The translations under genes were made by a program, and so were the position numbers. The notes below the pieces were generated by a model. The model worked only from the letters and a program-made list of their open reading frames with translations. It had not been told where the DNA came from and did not search any database. A DNA stretch of 14,092 nucleotides from JBBRSC01 sp038245795 (GTDB lineage: Bacteria > Actinomycetota > Acidimicrobiia > Acidimicrobiales > Microtrichaceae), in assembly GCA_038245795.1 (NCBI GenBank), contig JBBRSC010000064.1, positions 1 to 14,092 of the forward strand, written 5' to 3'. This document shows, one piece after another, positions 1 to 6,617 of the stretch. Position 1 is the first letter of the stretch. Every line of letters starts with the position of its first letter.

Positions 1-1
1 A

Positions 2-256
2 GAAGTGATCGCCCGCGAAGAAGACCACATGCTGGTCGGTGCCCTCGACGTGCTGGACGAACGCGCCCGCTTTGCAGTCGAGTCCCGATTCGGCTTCCTC
101 GACGGCCGGCGTCGCTCCTACCGAGAGGTCGGCGAAGACCTCGGAGTGACGGCCGAGGCTGCACGCCGTTTGGTCAAACGCGCCATCGTGACCGTGCGCG
201 AGAACGTCCTCTCGTCGCCGATGGCCGAAGATCTCGCCAGCGTCGGCGCCGCCTGA
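2..256 (+). CDS. Sigma-70 family RNA polymerase sigma factor, C-terminal fragment (partial)
   Basis: The reading frame is open from the left edge of the window, so only about the last 84 residues are seen. They look like sigma-70 region 4. A helix beginning LDERARFAVESRFGF matches the usual 'L..RER.VL..RFGL' segment of region 4.1. It is followed by a helix-turn-helix with the core YREVGEDLGVTAEAARRLV, the part that reads the -35 element in this family. The tail after region 4 differs from the usual ending of a housekeeping sigma factor, so an alternative or group 2 factor is more likely than RpoD/SigA itself. The gene ends about 60 bp before aroG on the same strand. Regions 1 to 3 lie outside the window, so the exact class cannot be settled. 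The family call is firm and the subtype is open. Confidence 0.75.
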   Translation, partial: EVIAREEDHMLVGALDVLDERARFAVESRFGFLDGRRRSYREVGEDLGVTAEAARRLVKRAIVTVRENVLSSPMAEDLASVGAA

Positions 257-320
257 GCCTGTCCGCTCTCCGAAACAATTGGGTCCCAGCGGTTCACGCT
301 GCGAAACTGGGCGCGTGAGC

Positions 321-1676
321 ATGACAACGGATCCTGTCTGGACGCCGACGAGTTGGCGGAATCGCACGGCGGGTCAGCAACCGGAGTGGCCCGACGAGGC
401 TGTCTACGAGTCCACCCTCAAGACCATCTCGTCGTATCCCCCGCTCGTGTTTGCAGGCGAGGCGCGGGCGCTACTCGCCGACTTGGCGCGGGTCTCGGCG
501 GGCGAAGCCTTCCTGCTGCAGGCTGGCGATTGCGCCGAATCGTTCGACTCATTCACCGCCAACTCGATCCGCGAACGTTTGAAGGTCATCCTCCAAATGG
601 CGATCGTGTTGACCTACTCGGCGGGCGTTCCGGTAGTGAAGCTCGGTCGGATGGCCGGTCAGTTCGCAAAGCCGCGCTCGTCGGGCACCGAGACCATCGA
701 CGGCACCACGCTGCCGTCGTTCCGGGGCCACATCATCAACGACATCGCCTTCGACGCTGTTGCCCGCACCCCCGATCCGCGGCGACTCGAACAGGCCTAC
801 CATCAGAGCGCCTCGACACTGAACCTGCTCAGGGCCTTCACCCGCGGCGGCTTCGCCGATCTTGCCCGCGTTCATCAATGGAACCAGGAGTTCGTGGCAG
901 CGTCGCCGGAAGGTGCTCGCTACGAGGCGCTGGCTGACGACATCGAACGCGCTCTGCGGTTCATGGCGGCCTGCGGTCTGAGTACCGACTCAGTTCACAA
1001 CCTGCACGAAGTGTCGGTATATACAAGCCACGAAGCGTTGATCCTGGGCTACGAAGAGGCCCTGACCCGCCAGGATTCGTTGACGGGCAACTACTACGAC
1101 TGCTCCGCCCACTTCGTGTGGATCGGCGAGCGCACCCGTGAGCTGGACGGTGCCCACATCGAATTCTTCCGGGGCATCAACAATCCCATCGGCTGCAAGG
1201 TTGGCCCGTCGATGACCCCCAGCGATGTCCTGAAGCTGTGCGAGACCCTCAATCCCGAGCAAGTTCCCGGCCGCCTCACGCTCATCACGAGGATGGGCAA
1301 AGATCAGATCGCCGATCGGTTGCCACCACTCTTGGCAGCCGTTCGCGATGCCGAACACCCGGTGGTGTGGTCGTGCGATCCGATGCATGGCAACACGTAC
1401 ACGTCGGAGTCAGGTCGCAAGACCCGCGATCTCGACGACATCGTCGCCGAGATCGCCGGCTTCTTCGCGGCCCATCAGGCCGAAGGGACGTGGCCGGGCG
1501 GGATCCACGTCGAGCTCACCGGCGACGACGTGACCGAGTGCATCGGCGGCGGCGAACCCGTCTCCGATGGCGATCTGCCACTTCGCTACGAGACCATGTG
1601 CGATCCGCGTCTCAACGGTCGCCAGAGCCTGGATCTCGCATTTCGCGTGGCAGAGCTCCTGACCAAGTACCGCTGA
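321..1676 (+). CDS. aroG: Class II 3-deoxy-D-arabino-heptulosonate-7-phosphate (DAHP) synthase
   Basis: This enzyme condenses phosphoenolpyruvate with erythrose 4-phosphate, the first step of the shikimate pathway to aromatic amino acids (EC 2.5.1.54), in the cytoplasm. With the ATG start it has 451 residues, normal for the plant/mycobacterial class II type. Family motifs read clearly: QAGDCAE at about 67-73, KLGRMAGQFAKPRS at 107-120, NNPIGCKVGPSM at 287-298, DPMHGNT at 353-359 and HVELTGDDVTECIGG at 396-410. The expected metal ligands are present as C71, H356, E398 and D428, with the spacing of the M. tuberculosis enzyme for the last three. Alternative in-frame starts are GTG at 315 and TTG at 279. 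GTG 315 has a weak -10-like GAAACT (303-308) six bases upstream, so a leaderless start there is possible. A hairpin follows the stop codon. It appears to be transcribed separately from the sulfur genes that follow. Confidence 0.96.
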   Translation: MTTDPVWTPTSWRNRTAGQQPEWPDEAVYESTLKTISSYPPLVFAGEARALLADLARVSAGEAFLLQAGDCAESFDSFTANSIRERLKVILQMAIVLTYSAGVPVVKLGRMAGQFAKPRSSGTETIDGTTLPSFRGHIINDIAFDAVARTPDPRRLEQAYHQSASTLNLLRAFTRGGFADLARVHQWNQEFVAASPEGARYEALADDIERALRFMAACGLSTDSVHNLHEVSVYTSHEALILGYEEALTRQDSLTGNYYDCSAHFVWIGERTRELDGAHIEFFRGINNPIGCKVGPSMTPSDVLKLCETLNPEQVPGRLTLITRMGKDQIADRLPPLLAAVRDAEHPVVWSCDPMHGNTYTSESGRKTRDLDDIVAEIAGFFAAHQAEGTWPGGIHVELTGDDVTECIGGGEPVSDGDLPLRYETMCDPRLNGRQSLDLAFRVAELLTKYR

Positions 1677-1690
1677 CGGGACCAGCTCCG

Positions 1691-1706
1691 GGTGCCATCG
1701 GGCACC
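1691..1706 (+). terminator. Terminator-like hairpin after aroG
   Basis: A perfect 6-bp stem GGTGCC/GGCACC closes an ATCG loop 14 bases after the aroG stop codon. No T-tract follows, so this would be an unconventional or weak intrinsic terminator, as is often seen in high-GC actinobacteria. Its position just before the putative sulfite reductase promoter fits a transcript boundary. Confidence 0.45.
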
Positions 1707-1717
1707 TCGTGGGAATG

Positions 1718-1773
1718 TTGACCAACTCGGTCAGGTTTGGGACACTGTAATTCCGACCAACCTGGTCGGGTTT
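1718..1773 (+). promoter_or_regulatory. Putative promoter with two operator-like palindromes upstream of the sulfite reductase gene
   Basis: Two related 20-bp segments lie 35 bp apart (1719-1738 and 1754-1773). The first contains TGACC-AACTC-GGTCA (1719-1733). The second is a stronger palindrome with 7-bp arms, CCGACCA-ACC-TGGTCGG (1753-1769). Each is followed by a GGTTT or GGGTTT tail. TTGACC at 1718-1723 could be a -35 box. Seventeen bases later, GACACT (1741-1746) is a weak -10, which would put the transcript start near 1753 and both palindromes in repressor positions. The site precedes the two-gene sulfur reduction unit, so a sulfur, cysteine or Fe-S responsive regulator is plausible. I do not recognise the motif, and the promoter boxes are weak. 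Confidence 0.5.
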
Positions 1774-1788
1774 CCGCAGGAGCGCCAG

Positions 1789-3570
1789 ATGCCCATCATC
1801 GAAATCGATCCCGAGCTCGCTCGTGAGCAGCAGGCCGACATCGACAAATTCGAGGCCCAGCTCGGTCGCTACCTCTCGGGGGACCTCGATGAAGATGTGT
1901 TTCGCGTCTTTCGGCTCAACAACGGGATCTACGGCCAGCGCCAGGGCGGCACCAGCCAGATGGTGCGCATCAAGGCGCCCTGGGGCGGCGTCACGGCCGA
2001 GCAACTCGATCTGTTCGCACGTCTGGCCGACGAGTACAGCCGCGGGTGGGGTCACATCACGACCCGGCAGAACATGCAGTTCCACTTCGTCGAACTGACC
2101 CGGGTGCCCGATCTACTACGCGAGTTGGCGGCGGTCGGATTGACCAGCCGCGAAGCGTGCGGCGACACGGTGCGCAACGTGCAGGGCTGCCATCTGGCGG
2201 GCGCGTGCCCGCACGAGGTCCTCGACATCACCGCTTGGGCCGAAGCCGCCCACCGGCACTTCCTCCGCAATCCGCTCGGACAACGACTCCCCCGCAAGTT
2301 CAAGATCAACTTCTCCGGATGCGCCACCGACTGCGGCCAGGCGATGTTCAATGACGCTGGCGTGATCGCTACGAGTCGAAACCTCGACGACGGAACGATC
2401 GAGACCGGGTTCAAGGTCTTTGTAGCGGGCGGGCTCGGAGCCAATCCCCATCCCGCCCTGCTGCTCGAGCCGTTCACGGCCAAGGAAGATCTGATGGCCA
2501 CGCTCGAGGCCATTCTGCGGGTATTCGAACAGACCGGCAACCGGAAAAATAAGCTCCGCGCGCGACTCAAGTGGGTGGTCGATGAGCTGGGATGGGAGAC
2601 ACTCCAGGATCGCATCCTGACCATCAGGAAGTTCCTGGTCGCCTCGTCGAGCTGGCCGGGCGGTGTACCTGCTGTGGTCAACGACTGGGGCGATGCCCCG
2701 GCCGGTCGCGGTGCCGGTGAGGTCACTCCTGTCGGGCAGTCCGGCGTACCCGTCGCAATTCGCGGGACCACCCCGCAGGCTCGATGGGAACAGTCCAACG
2801 TGGTCCGCGGGGCCGCCAAGGGAACCGTCTCGGCCTACGCCTGGGCGCGGCTCGGCGACATCACTTCAGCGCAGTTCCGAGCGCTGGCGTCCATCCAACG
2901 CGAGTTCAACGCCGATGTTCGCTTCACCAACCGTCAGAACCTGGTCTTTCGCGGCCTCACCGAGGAACAGCTTCCGCTGCTGTTCGAGCGACTGGCCGCC
3001 ATCAACATGGCCCAGGCGGGCGCCGAGCTGAGTCGCGACGTCGTGGCCTGCCCCGGCGCCGATACGTGCAATCTGGCGGTAACGCAGAGCCGCGGCCTGG
3101 CCGACGCAATCAGCGAGGCACTCGAAGCCGCTGGCCTCGCAGAAGTCCCCGGCGTGCGAACGAACATCTCTGGCTGCACCAACAGTTGTGGGCAACATCA
3201 CGCCTACGACATCGGTTTCTACGGCGCCGAACGCCGCGCCCACGGCCGCAGCGCCCCCGGGTATCAGATGCTGCTCGGCGGGTACATCGGCGAGGAGACG
3301 ATCACGTTCGCTGAACGAGCGCTGCGACTGCCCGCCAAGAACGCTCCCGAAGCCGTGGTTCGGGTGATCGGCCGTTACGCCAACGAACGCGACGCTGGCG
3401 AGGTCTTCCACATGTGGCTGGCGCGCAACGGCGGAGCCGCCGCGGTCGGCGCCACACTCGCCGATCTCGACGTCTTTCCCGAACCGTCGGTCGACGAGAG
3501 CTACTACGTCGACTTCGGCGAGATCGGTCCCTACGAAAAGGTGCTCGGCGAATCCGAATGCGCGGTCTGA
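1789..3570 (+). CDS. Siroheme/4Fe-4S sulfite (or nitrite) reductase, ferredoxin-dependent type
   Basis: This is predicted to reduce sulfite to sulfide by six electrons (possibly nitrite to ammonia) in assimilation, using a coupled siroheme and [4Fe-4S] cluster. The 593 residues show the family's two pseudo-symmetric halves. The N-terminal half has a ferredoxin-like segment with IYGQRQGG near 47-54. Its anion-binding positions match E. coli CysI: R93 (TTRQNMQFH), R129 (TVRN), K170 and K172 (LPRKFK). The C-terminal half carries the cluster ligands C421, C427, C463 and C467 (CPGADTC and SGCTNSCG). Oddly, the N-terminal half also has a full C-X5-C plus C-X3-C set (C134, C140, C178, C182). A good ribosome site, AGGAG, sits six bases before the ATG. 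The cysH gene follows after 3 bp, so sulfite reduction is the likelier role. Sulfite versus nitrite cannot be decided from motifs alone. Confidence 0.9.
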   Translation: MPIIEIDPELAREQQADIDKFEAQLGRYLSGDLDEDVFRVFRLNNGIYGQRQGGTSQMVRIKAPWGGVTAEQLDLFARLADEYSRGWGHITTRQNMQFHFVELTRVPDLLRELAAVGLTSREACGDTVRNVQGCHLAGACPHEVLDITAWAEAAHRHFLRNPLGQRLPRKFKINFSGCATDCGQAMFNDAGVIATSRNLDDGTIETGFKVFVAGGLGANPHPALLLEPFTAKEDLMATLEAILRVFEQTGNRKNKLRARLKWVVDELGWETLQDRILTIRKFLVASSSWPGGVPAVVNDWGDAPAGRGAGEVTPVGQSGVPVAIRGTTPQARWEQSNVVRGAAKGTVSAYAWARLGDITSAQFRALASIQREFNADVRFTNRQNLVFRGLTEEQLPLLFERLAAINMAQAGAELSRDVVACPGADTCNLAVTQSRGLADAISEALEAAGLAEVPGVRTNISGCTNSCGQHHAYDIGFYGAERRAHGRSAPGYQMLLGGYIGEETITFAERALRLPAKNAPEAVVRVIGRYANERDAGEVFHMWLARNGGAAAVGATLADLDVFPEPSVDESYYVDFGEIGPYEKVLGESECAV

Positions 3571-3573
3571 GCA

Positions 3574-4272
3574 ATGACCGCGACTGAGCTGACCGCAACC
3601 CACATCCAAACGGTGCCTTTCACCGACGCTGAACTGGCTGCGCTGAACGACGAGTTCGAGGGTGCACCTGCGTCGAGGATCATCGCCTGGGCGGCCGATA
3701 CCTTCGGGCCGTACCTGTCGCTGGCCGCGTCGATGGCCGATGCGCTGCTGATCGATCTCGCCACCAAGGTCGACCCGGCCATTGAGATCGTCTTCATCGA
3801 CACGGGCTACCACTTCCCCGAAACACTCGAGACGGTGGAGAAAATCCGACGCCACTACGGACTGAACCTCCGCATCATGACCGTGGCACCGCACGCTCAG
3901 GAGTTGTGGAAGGTCGACCCCGAGAACTGCTGCTCCGCCGTGAAGGTCGGCCAACTCGATCGAGCGCTGGCCGGCAAGCAGGCGTGGATGTCGGGGTTGC
4001 GTCGGGACGAGGCCGCCAGTCGGGCTGATGCTCGGATCGTTGCCCGTGACCTCCGCGGTCTGGTGAAGGTCAACCCGATCGCCAACTGGACGCAGAGCGA
4101 CGTCGATTCATACATGGCGACCAACGAGATCCCGTACAACCCGTTGCTCGACCAGGGGTACCCGTCGATCGGTTGCTGGCCATGTACGTCGAAGGTCGGC
4201 GAGGGCGGCGAGGCGCGATCCGGCCGCTGGGCTGGGGCCGACAAGACCGAGTGCGGCCTCCACCTCGCCTGA
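3574..4272 (+). CDS. cysH: Adenosine 5'-phosphosulfate (APS) reductase, CysH family
   Basis: This enzyme reduces adenylyl sulfate to sulfite and AMP with thioredoxin (EC 1.8.4.10), feeding the reductase encoded just upstream. The protein has 232 residues, the usual length. Cysteines for a [4Fe-4S] cluster are present as C119-C120 (ENCCSAVKV) and C201/C204 (GCWPC), which marks an APS reductase rather than the cluster-free PAPS enzyme. The catalytic cysteine is C227 in the C-terminal ECGLH motif, preceded by GRWAGADKTECGLH. GLRRDEAASR (141-150) matches the conserved substrate-binding 'GLRR' segment, and the FIDTGYHFPET stretch is typical of the family. Three bases separate its ATG from the upstream stop codon and the Shine-Dalgarno is weak, so translational coupling is likely. 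No ATP sulfurylase gene lies in the window. The three 30-bp repeats begin immediately after its stop codon. Confidence 0.95.
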   Translation: MTATELTATHIQTVPFTDAELAALNDEFEGAPASRIIAWAADTFGPYLSLAASMADALLIDLATKVDPAIEIVFIDTGYHFPETLETVEKIRRHYGLNLRIMTVAPHAQELWKVDPENCCSAVKVGQLDRALAGKQAWMSGLRRDEAASRADARIVARDLRGLVKVNPIANWTQSDVDSYMATNEIPYNPLLDQGYPSIGCWPCTSKVGEGGEARSGRWAGADKTECGLHLA

Positions 4273-4367
4273 CACGAGATTGACCCCTGCGTGACCTTCG
4301 GTCACGAGATTGACCCCTGCGTGACCTTCGGTCACGAGATTGACCCCTGCGTGACCTTCGGTCACGA
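4273..4367 (+). repeat. Three tandem perfect 30-bp repeats, each with a palindrome, between cysH and the PaaX-family gene
   Basis: Copies lie at 4273-4302, 4303-4332 and 4333-4362 and look identical, followed by a 5-bp partial copy (CACGA). Each unit holds ATTGACCCCTGC and then GTGACCTTCGG. Across each unit boundary this forms the palindrome GTGACC-TTC-GGTCAC (4291-4305, 4321-4335, 4351-4365). The 30-bp period is close to three helical turns, so bound proteins would line up on one face. The array starts right after the cysH stop codon. It stays open in the same frame as the downstream regulator, which could mislead start prediction. It could be an operator array for the adjacent regulator, a tandem of small RNA hairpins, or a copy of a dispersed intergenic repeat. 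Confidence 0.95.
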
Positions 4368-4374
4368 TGTGGTC
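4340..4374 (+). promoter_or_regulatory. Candidate leaderless promoter of the PaaX-family gene
   Basis: The last repeat supplies TTGACC (4340-4345) as a -35-like box. Seventeen bases later, at the point where the repeat breaks off, CACGAT (4363-4368) gives a weak -10 (xAxxxT). A start seven bases downstream falls on the GTG at 4375. The third palindrome (4351-4365) sits between the two boxes and overlaps the -10, which would suit autorepression. The -10 match is only three of six bases, so this is a suggestion. Confidence 0.4.
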
Positions 4375-5280
4375 GTGGATGAGACGACCGACCTGATTCC
4401 GACCGGAACCGCCGAGGACGGCGCCGTCCCCACCCGACTCCTCGTGTTCGGGATGGCGCATCGCGATGGCACCATCATCGGCACCGAGTTGTACTCAGTG
4501 CTGGAACCGTGCGGGCTCACGATGGAACAGGTTCGGTCACAGATGCGACGGCTCGTCTCGGAGGGCCTCTTCACCCGCCACGGCGAGGGACGCGACGCTA
4601 CGTTCGCCGCCACAGATGCTGGCCACGCCACATTGAACGCTACCATCAGTCGCCACACCTTGGCCTACGCCCAGGACGCGGCCGGTCGCGGGTGGGATCG
4701 GATGTGGAGAATTGTGGCATTCGCGCTGCCGGAATCGCGACGCGCCGACCGTGATGCCTTCCGGGACTGGCTGTTGCAGCTCGGAGCGGCTCCCATCCAG
4801 AACGGCATCTATGTCTCGCCCCATCGATGGGACGAGCAGGTGCGGGCGGGAATCGAGCGGCTCGGAATCGATGAGTTCGTCACGACCGCCACTACCGAGG
4901 ACATCGATGTGGGAGGAACCACCGACCCTCGGAAAATTGCCGCAACCCTCTGGCCCCTCGACGACATCGCCCGGCGATACGAGTCCTACATCGAGGCCTA
5001 CCGAAAAGTCCCTGGTCAGCTGCAGGTCATGCGCTCGCAGGGTCGACGAATCGAGGAACGCGATTTTCTCCCGGGCGCCCTGCTCATGGCATCGCGGTTC
5101 AATCAGTGCTTCGAGATGGATCCGCTCCTTCCTCCCGAGCTTCTTCCTCGACCTTGGCCAGGACGCGAGGCACGTGACATTCTCGCCAAGTGTCGCAAGC
5201 TCGGAATGCTGACCCGCCAGGACAAATCGGGACCCGAGATGTTCAGTGTTTTCGACGACGCGATCGCGAACCTGCCCTGA
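4375..5280 (+). CDS. PaaX-family transcriptional regulator
   Basis: PaaX proteins are dimeric winged-helix repressors, first described for phenylacetate catabolism, that usually sense an acyl-CoA. This one starts with a winged helix-turn-helix at about residues 18-85 (PTRLLVFGMAH to ATDAGHATL). The characteristic central segment follows, with WDRMWRIVAFALPESRR and GAAPIQNGIYVSPHRW at about 105-150. A C-terminal helical region contains ARRYESYIEAYR. With GTG 4375 as start it has 301 residues, the typical family length. Upstream GTG codons at 4291, 4321, 4351 and 4369 only add repeat-encoded residues. No Shine-Dalgarno is visible and a -10-like box sits six bases before 4375, so the mRNA may be leaderless. 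The three palindromic repeats immediately upstream are natural candidate operators. The DUF2505, dehydrogenase and P450 genes downstream are its most likely targets. The ligand is unknown. Confidence 0.87.
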   Translation: MDETTDLIPTGTAEDGAVPTRLLVFGMAHRDGTIIGTELYSVLEPCGLTMEQVRSQMRRLVSEGLFTRHGEGRDATFAATDAGHATLNATISRHTLAYAQDAAGRGWDRMWRIVAFALPESRRADRDAFRDWLLQLGAAPIQNGIYVSPHRWDEQVRAGIERLGIDEFVTTATTEDIDVGGTTDPRKIAATLWPLDDIARRYESYIEAYRKVPGQLQVMRSQGRRIEERDFLPGALLMASRFNQCFEMDPLLPPELLPRPWPGREARDILAKCRKLGMLTRQDKSGPEMFSVFDDAIANLP

Positions 5281-5296
5281 CCCGCACCCACCCAGT

Positions 5297-5308
5297 TATC
5301 GTGCGTTG
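5297..5308 (+). promoter_or_regulatory. -10-like box of a possible leaderless promoter
   Basis: TATCGT (5297-5302) fits the actinobacterial TANNNT -10 pattern and ends six bases before the GTG start codon at 5309. No convincing -35 box is seen at the right distance, and no Shine-Dalgarno precedes the start. The spacing is the same as before the PaaX and HNH genes. Confidence 0.4.
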
Positions 5309-5791
5309 GTGAAATTCCACCTCAGCCAACAGCTCGGCGCCGTACCCGAGCGCCTCATCGCGCTGCTGTCCGACGGAGAATTCCAGACGTCGATGACCGG
5401 GCTCACCAAGATCGGGACGCCCGAGCTCCTGGATCGACGAGAGGACGGGCCGACCATTACCCTCCAGTTGCGCTATCGCTTCATCGCCAACCTGCCGTCC
5501 GCCGTCACCGCCGTCGTGAGCCCTGCGAAACTCACGTGGATCGACGAGACGGTGTACGACCTCGAGCAGCTCACAGCCACGACCTCGATGCGACCGGACC
5601 ATTACGAGAAGCGGCTCTCGGCGACGATCCGCCAGACCTATGTGGCCGTCGACGACACCACCGATCGCTCGATCGACGGCGATCTCCGGGTCAAGGCGTT
5701 GCTGGTTGCCGGGCAGGTCGAGCGAGCGATCATCTCAGGATTATCCGAGCACCTCGAGGAGGAGCGCAGCCGACTCGAGAGCGCGTTGTGA
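5309..5791 (+). CDS. DUF2505 family protein (START/Bet v1-like fold expected)
   Basis: The protein has 160 residues from GTG 5309, matching the usual DUF2505 length, and begins MKFHLSQQLGA, the first strand of the fold. Family-like features include LLSDGEFQ near 22-29, the run TLQLRYRFIANLPSAV, then SPAKLTWIDETVYDL, and a C-terminal amphipathic helix (AGQVERAIISGLSEHLEEE). DUF2505 is an actinobacterial family related to START-like proteins that hold hydrophobic ligands, and no enzymatic activity is established. No signal peptide or membrane segment is visible, so it is probably cytoplasmic. It sits 28 bp after the PaaX-type gene and 16 bp before the dehydrogenase. A role in binding a lipid-like intermediate of the same cluster is my inference. 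A TTG at 5306 is an alternative start. Confidence 0.82.
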   Translation: MKFHLSQQLGAVPERLIALLSDGEFQTSMTGLTKIGTPELLDRREDGPTITLQLRYRFIANLPSAVTAVVSPAKLTWIDETVYDLEQLTATTSMRPDHYEKRLSATIRQTYVAVDDTTDRSIDGDLRVKALLVAGQVERAIISGLSEHLEEERSRLESAL

Positions 5792-5807
5792 ACGGCGAGA
5801 TCAGGCC

Positions 5808-6617
5808 GTGAGTGACTTTCCGAGGAACTCGCCAGAGGTCGCACGCGTCGAGAGCTCAGACGTTGCCATCGTCACGGGAGGGGCATCAGGATTGGGTGCA
5901 GCAGTCGCCCACCTGCTCGTTAATCGCGGCGCCCGTGTGGCGATCGTGGACCGCAATGAGGTCGCGGCGCGGTCGGTATCGGACGAGTTGGGATGCGTCT
6001 CGATCGCTGCTGATGTGTCCGACTCGGACAGCTCGGAACGCGCCTTCGATCAGATTCTCGATCGGCTCGGGACACCAACGGTCCTGGTGTGTTGCGCCGG
6101 AATCCAACGGGGCCGACGGATCGTCCGCGACGACGGTCCCGTTGAGTTGGCATGGTTCCGTGAATCGGTCGAGGTGAACCTGATCGGAGCCTTCAACTGG
6201 GTGCGAATGGCTGCGTCAGCGATGGCTCGCAACGATCCCAGCGATGCCGATGGAAGTCGCGGCGTGATCATCACGACCGCCTCGATCACCGCCTACGACG
6301 GCGTGGATGGAGGCGTGGCCTACGCGGCGGCCAAAGCGGGAGTGGCCGGCATGACCTTGCCCTTGGCCCGTGAGTTGGCGCACTTGGGAATCCGGGTGAT
6401 GAGCATCGCCCCCGGTGTCTTCGACACGCCGATGATCGCCACGATGCCCGACGCGTTTGCGACCGCGCTCACGAACTCGATCCCACATCCGCCGCGGGTG
6501 GGGGCGCCCGCTGAGTTCGCGGCGTTGGTCGGCCACATAATCGACAACCCGATGTTGAACGGCGAGGTGATCCGACTCGATGCCGGCCTGCGGATGACCC
6601 CCGGCCGACTGCGGTGA
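5808..6617 (+). CDS. Short-chain dehydrogenase/reductase, 3-hydroxyacyl-CoA dehydrogenase type 2-like
   Basis: This is an NAD(P)-dependent oxidoreductase with a classical Rossmann fold, 269 residues from GTG 5808. The cofactor motif is TGGASGLG (23-30), and D48 after strand 2 (VAIVDRN) suggests NAD over NADP. CCAGI (96-100) stands in for the usual NAG. Catalytic residues are N124, S159, Y172 and K176 (YAAAK). The region after PGVFDTPM, and especially the C-terminal LNGEVIRLDAGLRM, resembles the HSD17B10-type enzymes that oxidise 3-hydroxy-2-methylbutyryl-CoA and related acyl-CoAs or hydroxysteroids. The stop codon overlaps the P450 start by four bases (GTGA), so the two are translationally coupled. 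With the PaaX-family regulator upstream, beta-oxidation-like or steroid/alcohol oxidation is a reasonable guess. The substrate cannot be read from sequence. Confidence 0.9.
   Translation: MSDFPRNSPEVARVESSDVAIVTGGASGLGAAVAHLLVNRGARVAIVDRNEVAARSVSDELGCVSIAADVSDSDSSERAFDQILDRLGTPTVLVCCAGIQRGRRIVRDDGPVELAWFRESVEVNLIGAFNWVRMAASAMARNDPSDADGSRGVIITTASITAYDGVDGGVAYAAAKAGVAGMTLPLARELAHLGIRVMSIAPGVFDTPMIATMPDAFATALTNSIPHPPRVGAPAEFAALVGHIIDNPMLNGEVIRLDAGLRMTPGRLR

Noticed and set aside
285..311. Attenuator-like alternative hairpins before aroG (CCCAG/CTGGG versus AGCG/CGCT)
   Set aside because: The stems are only 4-5 bp, there is no leader peptide or T-tract, and the segment may be upstream of a leaderless start. 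This is expected by chance at this GC content.
2866..3954. 362-codon minus-strand open frame across the sulfite reductase and cysH genes
   Set aside because: It lies antisense to two well-supported genes and its translation shows no recognisable domain. Long antisense frames are expected in high-GC DNA.
1719..4365. One shared regulator for the palindromes before the sulfite reductase and PaaX genes, because both use TGACC/GGTCA half-sites
   Set aside because: The half-site spacers differ (5 versus 3 bases) and the flanks are unrelated, so the similarity is too weak to claim common control.
4273..4367. Possible CRISPR array, from 30-bp repeats with palindromes
   Set aside because: The copies are directly contiguous with no unique spacers, and no cas genes are present. 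It is a simple tandem repeat.
4291..4374. N-terminal extension of the PaaX-family protein encoded by the repeats (GTG 4291)
   Set aside because: It would add repeat-encoded residues with no family counterpart. The start at 4375 gives the normal family length and fits a -10 box. The frame is open only because the 30-bp repeats are multiples of three.
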